The notes: a model not told the origin generated them from the letters alone. DNA of 64,000 nucleotides from Bacillota bacterium (GCA_023395555.1 JAEWYQ010000041.1:1-64000), one strand, 5' to 3'. Counted from the first letter of the stretch, positions 34,490 through 44,604 are shown. Program-made: numbers and translations.

Positions 34490-35018
34490 ACATTGCGCCC
34501 CCACCCTGGCCTCATTAAAAACAGCCAATCTGTTCAGCTTTCCCTATGCCGGGGAGATGGAAATGCATGAGAGTATAGCAGAATGGAATATGCAGCTTCG
34601 GGAGAAGGGGCTGGAGCTGATTGTATTGCGCAGGCGCAATCATAGGGCACTTATCTATGCATGCCGGAAGTCAAAGCTGGAACAGGATCTGAAGAAGCCC
34701 GGAGTGGCTCATTTTCTGGCTTCTTACGGCTACACCGGCACGGATACAGAATATGCACTGAACCGGCTGAAGGGGCGCTTGTCCGAGTCAGAGGATTTCC
34801 CCCATGAAATCGGAATCTTTCTCGGATATCCCCTTGGTGATGTGATCGGCTTCATCCGGAATGCGGGACAGAACAGCAAATGCTGCGGATGCTGGAAGGT
34901 GTATTGCAATAAATGCGAGGCGGTCCGCATATTTGCAAAATTTAATAAATGCAGGGATGTGTATCTGCGCCTCTGGAAACAGGGAAGGTCCGTCCTGCAG
35001 CTTACGGTGGCAGCCTGA
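34467..35018 (+). CDS. DUF3793 family protein
   Basis: About 183 residues with the DUF3793 layout: N-terminal HCAPTLASLKTANLFSF, middle GLELIVLRRRNHRALIYACR and C-terminal cysteine cluster (KCCGCWKVYCNKCEA) followed by FNKCRDVYLRLWKQGRSVLQL. The cysteines suggest metal or Fe-S binding. The function of the family is not known to me; it recurs beside NrdI-like flavodoxins, as here. The ATG at 34467 follows AGGAGG in the end of nrdI. Confidence 0.78.
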   Translation: MLERHLIEHCAPTLASLKTANLFSFPYAGEMEMHESIAEWNMQLREKGLELIVLRRRNHRALIYACRKSKLEQDLKKPGVAHFLASYGYTGTDTEYALNRLKGRLSESEDFPHEIGIFLGYPLGDVIGFIRNAGQNSKCCGCWKVYCNKCEAVRIFAKFNKCRDVYLRLWKQGRSVLQLTVAA

Positions 35019-35095
35019 TGGCTGCCTCTTATTTTTCCTCTCTGTTTCGGCTGTTCAGGAAAAATCTACAATAATCCGGCAATATTGCAATAAGA

Positions 35096-36964
35096 TTAAT
35101 AGTGCTTAAACAAGCTCCGTGGTATAAGTGGTAATGTCACCATAATTAACATATTTGCACTATGTACCTTCTCATACAAATCGGCTTGGGAATACCACAG
35201 TTTAGGATACTCTTCACAGTCTGCCAGCAATTCACTGTGACTTCCGATTCCACATATTTCTCCATCTTTCATAATAAAAATCTTCTCAGATAACTTCACA
35301 GTTCCCATTCTATGGGTTACAATCACTGCAGTTTTATCTGCAATTATTTTTTGAAACAAACGGTAAAGATAACTTTCTTCATTTGGATCTATGGCGGATG
35401 TTGGTTCATCTAGTAAGAACACATCTCCCGAACGATAGATTCCTCTTGCGATTGCAACACGCTGCCACTGTCCCCCGGAAAGGTCAGTTCCACCAAATTC
35501 GCGGGATAAGATTACATCGGAATCCAACTCGGCACAGCAATGTAATCCTTCCATATGTTTAATTCTTTCTAAATCCTCTTTCCTTATAAAATTCCCCATC
35601 ATAACATTGTCGTTGATATTCATCGCATATTTTCCAAAGTTTTGAAATACGGCAGTAAATCTTTGATGGATGGATTTTCTTACATATTGATTGGCGGCCT
35701 TACCATTAAAGAAAATATTACCTTCTCCTGGAGAATAGATTCCGTATAACAATTTGATTAATGTAGATTTCCCTGCTCCATTGGCTCCAACAATTGCTAT
35801 ATGTTCTCCCTTTTTAATTTCAAAAGAAATATTCTTTAAAACGGCATCCTCTCCAGCCGGATAAGAAAAAGAAACCTTTTCAAATCGAACTGACTCGAAA
35901 GAATCTAACGCTTCTTTCCCTTCTGGTTCAATTTCTTGATCTTTCAGTATAAAATAATTTCTTATTTTCTCAAGCTCTTCGGACACTCCCCCTGATATTA
36001 TTGCAATAATGTCTTCCATCATCTGAAACAGCTCCCCTAGGGATGTAATCAATGCTACGAACACACCAATGCGAATCATTTGATTACTTACACAGACGGT
36101 CAACACCACAAAAATAACGATATGCCCAATAATCAATATCAATTTTTCGAAATTCTCAAAATTACATTTCTTTCTCAGATAGCTCTGCTCTATCTTAACC
36201 TTTTCAGCAACATGAGCATTAATGTTACGAATAAGCATTTCCTGATATTGATAGATCTGCGTCTCGATTGCATGCTCAACTCCTACTAAAAAGGTTTCCA
36301 GAGTATCTATTTTTCGTTGGATATCTGCTATCAAACCCTCTTGTTTTGCAAACTCTTTTTCTTGCATCTTCGAAACCAGTAATACCGGTACGACGACGAA
36401 TAACAAGATGAGTGGAAGGAATGTATTGGCCCGAAACAGGTAAAAGATGATCACAAGCAACTCCGGCACATAATCTAGGACAATGAGCATAATAGTATCA
36501 ACAAATTTTCTGATACTTTTATTTCCCCGATAAGCTTTATTGATTGTTTCAAGGGTTTTTATGTTCTCAAACTCAATTCCGGATAATTGCCCCACTTTTT
36601 TATTTACCGACTTCTCCATCCAATGCGCCGCTGCCAAATTGTAATATTCATAAAGATAATTTAATATTCCAGGCAATATGGTATTCGAACATACTTTTAA
36701 TTGCACATTACACCAGTCGTACCAATAGTCACAGCCCCGCTTCATAAGCCATAGACCCACGGTGAGAATAATGCTGAGATAATCAATCGATTGGTTTGCT
36801 GTCAATAAATTGATAATATTATCTAGTAATTTCGCAATGATAATTGTCTCAAAACTATACAGCATTGCAATAGAAAACTTCAAAACAATAAGAGTTAACG
36901 TATATGTTTTACTGATTTCCCCAAAGTACTTTATGTAAGAAAAAAAAGATAATGATTTCCTCAT
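35096..36964 (-). CDS. ABC exporter (TMD-NBD fusion), second exporter of the peptide locus
   Basis: 622 residues: a six-helix transmembrane domain (about 20-340) and a nucleotide-binding domain with Walker A GANGAGKST, signature LSGGQWQRVA, Walker B VFLLDEPTS and the H-loop VTHRMG. There is no N-terminal C39 peptidase domain. The LSGGQWQR form is typical of exporters for modified peptides. Upstream AGGGAG precedes the ATG. It follows tldD/tldE on the same strand after 187 nt, so I place it in the peptide locus; the cargo is inferred. Confidence 0.8.
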   Translation of the reverse strand: MRKSLSFFSYIKYFGEISKTYTLTLIVLKFSIAMLYSFETIIIAKLLDNIINLLTANQSIDYLSIILTVGLWLMKRGCDYWYDWCNVQLKVCSNTILPGILNYLYEYYNLAAAHWMEKSVNKKVGQLSGIEFENIKTLETINKAYRGNKSIRKFVDTIMLIVLDYVPELLVIIFYLFRANTFLPLILLFVVVPVLLVSKMQEKEFAKQEGLIADIQRKIDTLETFLVGVEHAIETQIYQYQEMLIRNINAHVAEKVKIEQSYLRKKCNFENFEKLILIIGHIVIFVVLTVCVSNQMIRIGVFVALITSLGELFQMMEDIIAIISGGVSEELEKIRNYFILKDQEIEPEGKEALDSFESVRFEKVSFSYPAGEDAVLKNISFEIKKGEHIAIVGANGAGKSTLIKLLYGIYSPGEGNIFFNGKAANQYVRKSIHQRFTAVFQNFGKYAMNINDNVMMGNFIRKEDLERIKHMEGLHCCAELDSDVILSREFGGTDLSGGQWQRVAIARGIYRSGDVFLLDEPTSAIDPNEESYLYRLFQKIIADKTAVIVTHRMGTVKLSEKIFIMKDGEICGIGSHSELLADCEEYPKLWYSQADLYEKVHSANMLIMVTLPLIPRSLFKHY

Positions 36965-37151
36965 TTACTTACTCCCTATTTAATTGATAACCCGGCTCAA
37001 TATCATCAATACCGCATACTATAAAAAGTTCCTAAAGCTCCAGTGAATTAAGCCGCTGAAGTAAAGATTTTACTTTGAAACAATAAAACGAATAAAGCTA
37101 CCGTAATCCTCGAAAATGGTTGAGCTCCTAACCGTCTTTTTCTATTCTCTC

Positions 37152-38456
37152 TTATTCTGCGCCGTTTACATTCACCTTCAGCAACTTAACCGCCTTCGGG
37201 CCTTCAAAGCTGTTGATCCTCTGAAGTTCCTTTGACAGGTACAATTCCTGGTGCAGCTCGTACAAATTGCCGGTTATGGCTCCGCCGGTAACGGGAACGG
37301 TCCTCTCCCCGTCAAAATACCAGGCAAGGCGGATCTCGCCGCCAAAGTCTCCAGTCATAGCATTCATACTAAAATCCGAGAATATGGCAACTTCAATATG
37401 GGGTTCTTCTCTCAATTGTGCTACCGTATGCTTTCCGCCGAGCACTCTTCTGTTCTGGATGATGCCGGTAGGCTCTACGTCCAGATAATGTGCATAACGA
37501 AGGCTTGCCATATATCTCCTTAAGATCCCATCTTCCAGGATAGTCACCGGTGCCAGGGGATATCCATCCTCGTCAAAGCATCCGGATAAGGTGGAATTCT
37601 CTAAGAAAGGGTCCAGCATAAGAGTGATCCGATCTCCCTTTACATCGTTACCCTGCACCTTATCACCGATCTTCCAGATAGAGCTCTGGTTATAGACCTG
37701 AGCCGCATTGCTTTGCGTGGAATAGCTGGAGAGGAGCTCCATTACCGCTTCTCCAGTTAGTATTACCGAAATCTTTCCAAGGGAAGGCGTAGGCTTTGCC
37801 ACTGCCCTGTCCTTGGCGATTGTTATTATTTTCTTTACCTCTTCGATGAATGCAGCCCTGTTAAATTCAGCAAACTTCAAGCTCTTATACAGTTCGATTT
37901 CTTCGCCGTCTTCCTTCCAGTTTGTAATGAATTCCGTCATGCTCTCATAGGCCATCATAGTAACGTCAATTCCTTCGGAGTTCACAAAATGCCGGTGGAC
38001 TTTCTTCAGAAAGATTTCGGTGGAATTAATTCCTCCCTTATCACAATGATCCTCCTGATAGATAGCCTTTGCAATTTCACTCAGCCAGTAAGAAAGTGTC
38101 TCCCTGTCAAAGTTGCTGGCCTTCAATTGCCCATGGCAGCTGCCCGGTGTTGCAAGCGGATAATAGAGGTTCTTCACGAATTTTGCTGCAAATGCGGCCT
38201 CATCAATGGCCTTTTTTATTTCCGAAGCCTGCATGGTAGGATGGATAACGGTAGATGCCGAGCCCATATATCTGGTCCCGTCCTCTATATAATCAACGTA
38301 TACGGTGATTTCGTAATAATGTACCTTTTTCGCCCGATCCATATCACAGTTTTTCTTAATGAAATAAAGCTCATTTTCTTCTGTCAGGCTTTCAAGGATC
38401 TTATATCCGGTGATATCTTTATTTCCCTTCAACACTTGAATTATATGATTAATCAT
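37152..38456 (-). CDS. tldE: TldE/PmbA metalloprotease subunit
   Basis: 434 residues, TldE/PmbA family (U62), with the conserved C-terminal core (GEIRLAWYFDGERTVPVTGGAITGNLYELHQEL). TldE has no metal-binding motif of its own and partners with TldD to digest unfolded peptides and remove leader peptides, for example in microcin B17 maturation. Its ATG overlaps the tldD stop (TGATG), so the two subunits are translationally coupled. Placement next to exporters and near a radical SAM maturase suggests leader or precursor cleavage here. Confidence 0.9.
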   Translation of the reverse strand: MINHIIQVLKGNKDITGYKILESLTEENELYFIKKNCDMDRAKKVHYYEITVYVDYIEDGTRYMGSASTVIHPTMQASEIKKAIDEAAFAAKFVKNLYYPLATPGSCHGQLKASNFDRETLSYWLSEIAKAIYQEDHCDKGGINSTEIFLKKVHRHFVNSEGIDVTMMAYESMTEFITNWKEDGEEIELYKSLKFAEFNRAAFIEEVKKIITIAKDRAVAKPTPSLGKISVILTGEAVMELLSSYSTQSNAAQVYNQSSIWKIGDKVQGNDVKGDRITLMLDPFLENSTLSGCFDEDGYPLAPVTILEDGILRRYMASLRYAHYLDVEPTGIIQNRRVLGGKHTVAQLREEPHIEVAIFSDFSMNAMTGDFGGEIRLAWYFDGERTVPVTGGAITGNLYELHQELYLSKELQRINSFEGPKAVKLLKVNVNGAE

Positions 38457-39862
38457 CAGCTCAACCTCGCTTTTGCTTTAATATAAGGACCGCCAGAGGA
38501 AGTTTTCACAATTTCTTTATACCCTTTCCAACAATAACCCGCACCCTCAAGCTCAACCTTATCGGATACCATACTGATGGACTTTAATAGCTCCGGCACA
38601 TAACCGGTCATGATAACCGGTGAAATAAGGTTACCGGTGAATTTACCGTCCTTGATTTCCCTTCCTACTCCTGCAATACACTGGATCCCCCAATTCTTCG
38701 GATCCTCCATGCCGCTGAACATGTACTCCAGCTGATAACCGTATTGGATGGATGCCAGCATATCCTCATAAGAATCATCCCCGGCTTCAAAGAATGTATT
38801 GGTCATTCTGGCATAGGCCTTCCGCTCAAAGGATTGCCTCCTTCCGTTTCCGGTAGGTATTGTCCCAAGCTTTAGGGCCGACAGCAAATCCGAAATTCCG
38901 GATTTTAGTATTCCATTCTGAATCTCTATCGTATCTGTACCCAGGGTGCCCTCATCATCAAATAAATAGGAGGCCATATGCTTTATCGCTGCGGCTCCGT
39001 CATGCATGGTCGTCTTAACCGAGGCTACCTGTTTGCCGATAAACTCATCACCTTTTGCCCTTTCTTTTACAAACATATCCATCTCAACACCGTGTCCGAA
39101 CGCTTCATGTGCAATCAGTCCGGCAATATCCGGATCACAGATTACTTCATATTCTCCGGGTACTACGGGCTTGGCATCCAGCAGCTTAATGACCTGATCT
39201 ACCACATATTCATATAGTTCTTTGAATTTATGGGTGATTTCATATCCCTGCATGCCGGTTAACGATTTATAATAATCCTTGATTTTCCCTTCTCTTCTGG
39301 CAAATGCGAACATGGAGGATTCGCCCAGCATATAGGACTGCTCCAGATCCTTATTTCCCGATAGGAAGATCTTAGACACATGAATAAAGCTATAGCTTAC
39401 GTTAAAATTAACGATATGCTCCGAGCCGGCCAGAGCTGCATCCCTGACCGCTGTGAGATCCTTCAGAATCTGTTCTGAGGTCAGCTGTTCCGGATCAATC
39501 TCAACCTCTCCGCAGAATTCCCTGGTTATCTCCTCTTCTTGAAGCACAGGATAGGAATTCACTATCATATCCTTTGGAACCCGGTTCAGTTTCGTATGAA
39601 TTTCCTCTACCACGGTATTCAACCTGTCTTCATCAATGTCGTTAAATGAATATTCCGAGTAATTCACACCATTATGTATGCGGACTACAAAGCCTCGTTC
39701 CGCCAGAAAATAATCGGTCACCACAGTTCCTGTCTTTGATACCCGGTAAGTCTTTCCTTTGGTATCCGTACCCAGAACAGATACATACCTGTAGCTCTCA
39801 TACAGCTTGTTAATCAGCTTCCTTAATAGTGGTTTACTGTCCGATAAAAATGTAGATTTCAT
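38456..39862 (-). CDS. tldD: TldD metalloprotease subunit
   Basis: About 468 residues. The zinc motif HExxxH is intact (LIAHEAFGHGVEMDMF) together with the downstream family core (VGREIKDGKFTGNLISPVIMTGYVPELLKSI). TldD forms a heterodimer with TldE in the cytoplasm, with the active site buried so that only unfolded or short peptides enter. Start choice is open: ATG 39862 or GTG 39871, both after GGAAAGGGCGG; a more distant TTG is unlikely. Between this gene and the ABC exporter at 40760 lies a transposase remnant. Confidence 0.9.
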   Translation of the reverse strand: MKSTFLSDSKPLLRKLINKLYESYRYVSVLGTDTKGKTYRVSKTGTVVTDYFLAERGFVVRIHNGVNYSEYSFNDIDEDRLNTVVEEIHTKLNRVPKDMIVNSYPVLQEEEITREFCGEVEIDPEQLTSEQILKDLTAVRDAALAGSEHIVNFNVSYSFIHVSKIFLSGNKDLEQSYMLGESSMFAFARREGKIKDYYKSLTGMQGYEITHKFKELYEYVVDQVIKLLDAKPVVPGEYEVICDPDIAGLIAHEAFGHGVEMDMFVKERAKGDEFIGKQVASVKTTMHDGAAAIKHMASYLFDDEGTLGTDTIEIQNGILKSGISDLLSALKLGTIPTGNGRRQSFERKAYARMTNTFFEAGDDSYEDMLASIQYGYQLEYMFSGMEDPKNWGIQCIAGVGREIKDGKFTGNLISPVIMTGYVPELLKSISMVSDKVELEGAGYCWKGYKEIVKTSSGGPYIKAKARLS

Positions 39863-40129
39863 AACCTTCACATCAATTCCGCCCTTTCCTGCTAACCTTA
39901 TGCGCAATTTATATTGTTGTAATTGGGAAAATAATGATGGTATCGTTTTATTTTAACCACTACTTTAATGCCTCTATCGTCAAGATGTATTTATCAAGGA
40001 TTTCATTGCCGGTGGTGTAGGATTTTCTGTATCTCTGATAGTATAGATTGCATTTGATTTATATATTGAGTGGCTTCCAAAAGATCCCACTTTTTATAAT
40101 TGTGCTAAGGCATAAAATGTGGTTACTGA

Positions 40130-40590
40130 TATCATGTTGGAAACTCTTGGTTTCTTCCTTTTGTTTACTATTGATCCCGATAGTGTTCCGCGCTGTAAAT
40201 GGGCTTATGTATGAATTATGGTGGATATGATCCTAAGTGTAAATTCAGGTGTCCGAAGGCCAACAGGAAACAGGGATGCTTTTGTGAAGCCCCTTGTTCC
40301 CCTGCCAAGTATGGCAGGCAATACATACACAGTTAAAAGATAATCCACGTATTTTTAACATACTGCCAAGAGACAGTGAGGAGTGGGGTAAGGGGTAAGA
40401 CAGAAGAACTTCTGTGGAACGCTCTAACAAGCGTGAGAAACAGGATTATATACTAGAAGACGGCAAATACCGCTCTACGAAGATGTGGTACTGCCGCCTC
40501 TATGGCATCATGATGTGTCAACATCTTGATGCCTGGGAAATGCCCTCGATTAAAGACTTCCAAAAAATGATTATGAAGCATGTCGCTTAA
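40130..40590 (+). pseudogene. Decayed IS transposase, 3' part
   Basis: Pieces in two frames read like the C-terminal part of a DDE transposase: CKFRCPKANRKQGCFC and APCSPAKYGRQYIH, then after a frameshift NPRIFNILPRDSEEWGKG, an in-frame stop, RRTSVERSNKREKQDY and MWYCRLYGIMMCQHLDAW. The TSVERSNKRE plus IMMCQHLDAW combination is a common transposase end. The rest of the 852-nt gap between tldD and the ABC gene (39863-40129 and 40591-40759) holds nothing I recognise. The remnant splits the tldD/E group from the maturase group, so insertion may have separated one ancestral cluster. Confidence 0.65.
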
Positions 40591-40759
40591 AAATGTTTCA
40601 CAATACATATTTTAAAGCATAGTAACCACTATGTCTATTTCTCATGCGAAAAATTACTTTTTTTCCAAAGACACTAGTATTCAATTTTTTAATTTACGTT
40701 AGAATTAGAATTATCTAATTCCAAAAAGATACCATAATTTTTATAGCTCGTATTTTCAA

Positions 40760-42454
40760 TTATCCTTTAAAAATGCCATTTGATATTTGGTAAAAAAGAT
40801 TGCACAATGTCAATGGACGATCGTCATGAGATATCATGATGATTGTTTTATCTGTAAAAAGCTCCTCTATTATTTCCAGAATTATGTCTGCATACTCTTT
40901 ATCAATGAAATTCAGTGGCTCATCAAAGATATATATTTCACAATCCCTGTAAATTCCGCGAATCAATTGAATTATTTTAGCTTCTCCGCTGGAAATATTA
41001 CTTGCATTCTCTTCAATCATCTTTCCCAGAGTAAGCCCTCTGTTTTCGAGGATTCCCACTAATCTTTCCGATATCTGTCTTTTTCCACCCAATATGATAT
41101 TTTCTAAAACCGTTCCATGAAACAGTTGTGGTGCGGCCGGTAACAGGCATATATGTCGCCTGATTGTATCCTCTGCAATTTTTTGATAACTTTTCCCGTT
41201 ATACAGAATCTCTCCCTCATAATCTGTGATAATTGCACACAGCATATTAGCAAAGGTACTTTTGCCGCTTCCATTTTCTCCGGTAATCCCCACCTTTTCT
41301 CCGCGATGTATTACAAAGTCCAAGCCCGAAAATACGATCTTGCTTGCTGTCGAATACCGTAGCCCTCTCACTTCCATCTGTTCAAACGTATCCAATTCTT
41401 CAATCCTGTTATCGTCAGATATGTTGATTCGATCTGAAGCATTCCCTTGCCAGATGGGTTCCTTGCCAGTTGTCTGATCTGTTCTATGTATTTTCTTTCC
41501 TTTCATTCTTAATGCCAGTGTATGTTCACCCAACACTTCCTGTAACCGTTTTTTATGTACCTTGTATTCAGCGAACTCCTTGGGAAAGTCCATATAGAAC
41601 TCTAATGGCGTCCATAACTTAGAAAAATACAGGGACATTGCTAAAATCATCCCTACTGTTAAGGAACTATGAAACACCAGAATGCCTCCCAAAAAATAAA
41701 CCGAACTGGTGAGTAGATTTAACAAGCCGGTGATTAAAGCATAATCATAAACAGTCTCTGTCTTGCAGATTGCCTTTTTCGCATCAAATCTCTTTAAAAA
41801 ATAACTGTCAGCCCTTTTTCCGAACCAGTTGCTTCCATTGTTGACCCTGAGAGAGTAACTGCAATTCAACGCTTCCTCCATATGTGAGTTAATGTCATCC
41901 TGCACGCTTTCCGCCGCATCCGTTAATGTTCCAACCTTATTGGCAAGGATACGGTAAAATATCGCCATTAGAGGAAAGGGAAGCAGCATCAAGGCTGTAT
42001 ATAGAACATTGATGCGCAGCATTGCAAAAATAATCCCACCCATATATATGCCATTCAACCAGAGATTCACTTTTTTCCTTAGTAAGAAATCACGGCATCC
42101 GGATATGTCGGATTGATATCTCTGCAAATAATACCCGGTGCCATTTACACGGAGGATTGAATACGGCATGCTGCTGATGTAATGCAGAAAATCCTGCCGC
42201 ATAAACAACATGGTTCCTTCTTCATAACAAGTGGCAATATAATTGGACGTACATAAGCAGATCATGAAAAGTAACGTAATCAATATGCTCAACACCCCAT
42301 AATATACAATTTGTCGCATATCCTGTTTCGTAACCGCATCCACTAAATATTTCGTCAAAATTGGCAGCAAAATCGTAAATGATCTTTGTCCAATCAAGAA
42401 CAGAATATATAATATCTTTCGCCATTCAGATGTATATTTCTCTACTTTTTCCAT
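40760..42454 (-). CDS. ABC exporter (TMD-NBD fusion), first exporter of the peptide locus
   Basis: 564 residues: a six-helix transmembrane domain (about 10-300), then an NBD with Walker A GENGSGKST, signature ISSGEAK and Walker B YIFDEPLNF. The signature departs from LSGGQ and the D-loop is irregular (LNFIDKEY), so ATPase behaviour may be atypical. There is no peptidase domain. It lies 145 nt downstream of the Cys-Cys peptide gene, with a strong hairpin between them, and probably exports the modified product. The weak expression expected past the hairpin would keep exporter levels below precursor levels. Confidence 0.8.
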   Translation of the reverse strand: MEKVEKYTSEWRKILYILFLIGQRSFTILLPILTKYLVDAVTKQDMRQIVYYGVLSILITLLFMICLCTSNYIATCYEEGTMLFMRQDFLHYISSMPYSILRVNGTGYYLQRYQSDISGCRDFLLRKKVNLWLNGIYMGGIIFAMLRINVLYTALMLLPFPLMAIFYRILANKVGTLTDAAESVQDDINSHMEEALNCSYSLRVNNGSNWFGKRADSYFLKRFDAKKAICKTETVYDYALITGLLNLLTSSVYFLGGILVFHSSLTVGMILAMSLYFSKLWTPLEFYMDFPKEFAEYKVHKKRLQEVLGEHTLALRMKGKKIHRTDQTTGKEPIWQGNASDRINISDDNRIEELDTFEQMEVRGLRYSTASKIVFSGLDFVIHRGEKVGITGENGSGKSTFANMLCAIITDYEGEILYNGKSYQKIAEDTIRRHICLLPAAPQLFHGTVLENIILGGKRQISERLVGILENRGLTLGKMIEENASNISSGEAKIIQLIRGIYRDCEIYIFDEPLNFIDKEYADIILEIIEELFTDKTIIMISHDDRPLTLCNLFYQISNGIFKG

Positions 42455-42557
42455 ACAAGCACACCACTTTCTATATATTGAAGTTTTGGTATTTACCTAT
42501 ACTCAATATATCATAACATTCCTTAAAATTCCATGCACGTAATTAGCCAAAAGCAGA

Positions 42558-42591
42558 CGAAGAGGAATTATTTCAGCATAATTCCTCTTCG
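42558..42591 (-). terminator. Hairpin between precursor peptide and exporter
   Basis: A 13-bp perfect stem, CGAAGAGGAATTA (42558-42570) against its complement (42579-42591), with an 8-nt loop. Such attenuators after a precursor gene commonly reduce expression of downstream maturation genes. No long U run follows on the minus strand, so it may be a processing or stability element rather than a full terminator. Confidence 0.7.
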
Positions 42592-42599
42592 TTATTGCC

Positions 42600-42689
42600 C
42601 TAGTGCCTGCCTGAGCAGCAGCTATCCCTGCTTACTTTGCTGCTAATATGAATCAAATCTGGGGTACTTTTTTTCTTGATAACAATCAT
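42600..42689 (-). CDS. Candidate RiPP precursor, 29 residues with C-terminal Cys-Cys
   Basis: A perfect AAAGGAGG site eight bases upstream drives an ATG at 42689. The peptide has a basic start (MIVIKKKSTPDL), a short leader-like middle and a core ending SRDSCCSGRH. It lies on the same strand between the radical SAM/SPASM maturase and the ABC exporter, flanked on both sides by strong hairpins, which is the usual place for a peptide precursor. The two adjacent cysteines with Ser and Asp nearby could be thioether donors. It matches no precursor family I can name, and it is shorter than most. Precursor role is an inference from context. Confidence 0.55.
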   Translation of the reverse strand: MIVIKKKSTPDLIHISSKVSRDSCCSGRH

Positions 42690-42735
42690 CTTGTTTGCCT
42701 CCTTTCGTAATATGGTAGTTTTATTGTCACACTAT

Positions 42736-42786
42736 ATATTATGATTAAAGCGTCAAAAGCACCTTTTGACGCTTTAATCATAATAT
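42736..42786. terminator. 24-bp perfect inverted repeat between maturase and precursor
   Basis: Arms 42736-42759 and 42763-42786 are perfectly complementary over 24 bp with a CAC loop; the core is AAAGCGTCAAAAG. It follows the maturase stop by 76 nt and precedes the precursor start by 47 nt. It could terminate maturase transcription, be a processing site that frees the precursor mRNA, or be a relic of a small mobile repeat. Confidence 0.65.
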
Positions 42787-42862
42787 GTATTACACTATTT
42801 ATTACATCGAAGTTTGACCAAACTCTATATTGTATACCTCTAATTTATTATCTGCATTAATA

Positions 42863-44209
42863 TCAAGAAATTATATCCTTATAATATTCCATGGTTATTT
42901 TTCGATTAAGGTTCAATAGTAAATCCTTTCTACATAATATATAATCCATATCACCTCTTGCTATCATGGCATCAAATCTACAATCACAATGACAAATAGG
43001 TATAAATGGACATTTTTTACGAAAGCATTGTTCATATAATTCAAAATTCATCAGCGAAGGGATTTGAAAAAATGCATCTTTTCCCTCCCATTGTCCTGAA
43101 CTTTCATTGATCCGTCCAACAGAGCTTAAACATTTGTATATGTTTCCATCCGGTGATACCACAAATGAATGTTTCAGTTTTCCTATGCACATTGAACTAA
43201 ACAAGAAAGAATCATCAATTTGAAATCCTAACTTTAATGCTGCTTTATATAATTCTAAGTATTTTTCAATAAAACTATTGTTATTCACTATAGTCTTAGA
43301 AATATAGTTATATGCATCATTCCCTTCAACTGTTTGTGCGATATTTCCAAAGGAAAGATTTAATCTGTCCTTTGAAAAATTATCAGCTAAAAAAATCAAC
43401 AAATCGGGAATTTCTTCAACATTTTCATTGTCATAATTGATTCTCAAATCAATACTTTTTATAAGATCTTTTTCTAATATATATTTTAAGTTATGTACAA
43501 TTGTCTCAAATGTTTGTCCACCTGATTTTAACCGTCTTCTCTTATTATTAATCTCGCCTACTCCATCCAATGTGGCCTGAAGCCGAACCCAATTATATTT
43601 ATTTAACAGTGCCGCTTTCTCTTCATTTAATAAATAGGTATTTGTAACAATGCTTGTATACATTTTTATATTGTGTCTCTTTAGCAATTCTTCTACATTT
43701 TCAAGAAAATAAGGAACGACTGACCAATTACATGTTGGTTCCCCGCCATGTAATGTCAACATTAATTTCCGAAGTTGTTTGTTTGAATTTAAATATTCTT
43801 CCATTCTTGCTAAAATTATAACTACATTTTGCTTTGTCATCATAAAGGATCTATCAACACCATCTTGGTAACAATAGGGGCAATTAAAATTACAAGATGT
43901 TGTTGGTAAAAAATGCACATGCATTGTATCGTCATTATTCCACTGCTCATGTAATAACTTTAAAAAATTTTCTTGTTCATCAAACGTGTCTTCTATAATA
44001 AATCCATTGTCCACAAGTTGCTCATATATTTCTGTTTTCCCATTGTTTTGGAAATATTTCATTATTTTATCCACAGTTAAGTGATGGATATCTTTATATA
44101 TTGTTCTTTCAACGCCCAATATAGATCCATTAAGTGTATTTTTAATAATCACATGCTTCTGCGTATCCATATCATCATATGTATCAAACATGAACATCGT
44201 CCATTTCAT
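42863..44209 (-). CDS. Radical SAM/SPASM peptide maturase
   Basis: 448 residues. An N-terminal segment of about 95 residues (possible peptide-recognition region) precedes the radical SAM core with the 4Fe-4S motif CNFNCPYC (C106, C110, C113). Then come the glycine-rich SAM motif LTLHGGEPT and the SPASM domain with its cysteine set (MCIGKLKHSF ... GNIYKCLSS ... CFRKKCPFIPICHCDCRFD ... ILC). SPASM enzymes of this layout form thioether or C-C links in ribosomal peptides. AGGGAGG lies 11 nt before the ATG. The peptide substrate is inferred to be the downstream 29-residue product. No neighbour suggests a quinohemoprotein or formylglycine (anSME) role. Confidence 0.85.
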   Translation of the reverse strand: MKWTMFMFDTYDDMDTQKHVIIKNTLNGSILGVERTIYKDIHHLTVDKIMKYFQNNGKTEIYEQLVDNGFIIEDTFDEQENFLKLLHEQWNNDDTMHVHFLPTTSCNFNCPYCYQDGVDRSFMMTKQNVVIILARMEEYLNSNKQLRKLMLTLHGGEPTCNWSVVPYFLENVEELLKRHNIKMYTSIVTNTYLLNEEKAALLNKYNWVRLQATLDGVGEINNKRRRLKSGGQTFETIVHNLKYILEKDLIKSIDLRINYDNENVEEIPDLLIFLADNFSKDRLNLSFGNIAQTVEGNDAYNYISKTIVNNNSFIEKYLELYKAALKLGFQIDDSFLFSSMCIGKLKHSFVVSPDGNIYKCLSSVGRINESSGQWEGKDAFFQIPSLMNFELYEQCFRKKCPFIPICHCDCRFDAMIARGDMDYILCRKDLLLNLNRKITMEYYKDIIS

Positions 44210-44604
44210 TTGTGCAATACCTCCCTGTTATTTAGTCAAGTGTTTTTTCTTTAAAATTAAGGGATTTTTGATTTATATCTCAGACGAATGAATCTCATGG
44301 ATATTCGGCGCCTTGCCAGATTTATTTATGCCGTTAACACCCAATGTCATGATATCTGCCGTAAGCTACTTTTAAATATGTATAATAAACCATTGTAAAG
44401 TACGGTCCTGAAAATTATGGAATTACCTCATTTAACGTTGATTTGCATTAGATTTATTTCTGATTTGAACCAAATTTAAAAACAATTATCATATATATTA
44501 TTATACCTAAGTTTGCGATATAACAATCATTAACCAAAATCTCTATCATATTCCACAAACTATTATGCTTGATTTAAACATTTGTGTCAGTATTAGCGGA
44601 ATTA

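Noticed and set aside
42600..42786. The two inverted repeats as a CRISPR-like array
   Set aside because: Only two unrelated palindromes, no regularly spaced direct repeats and no cas genes.
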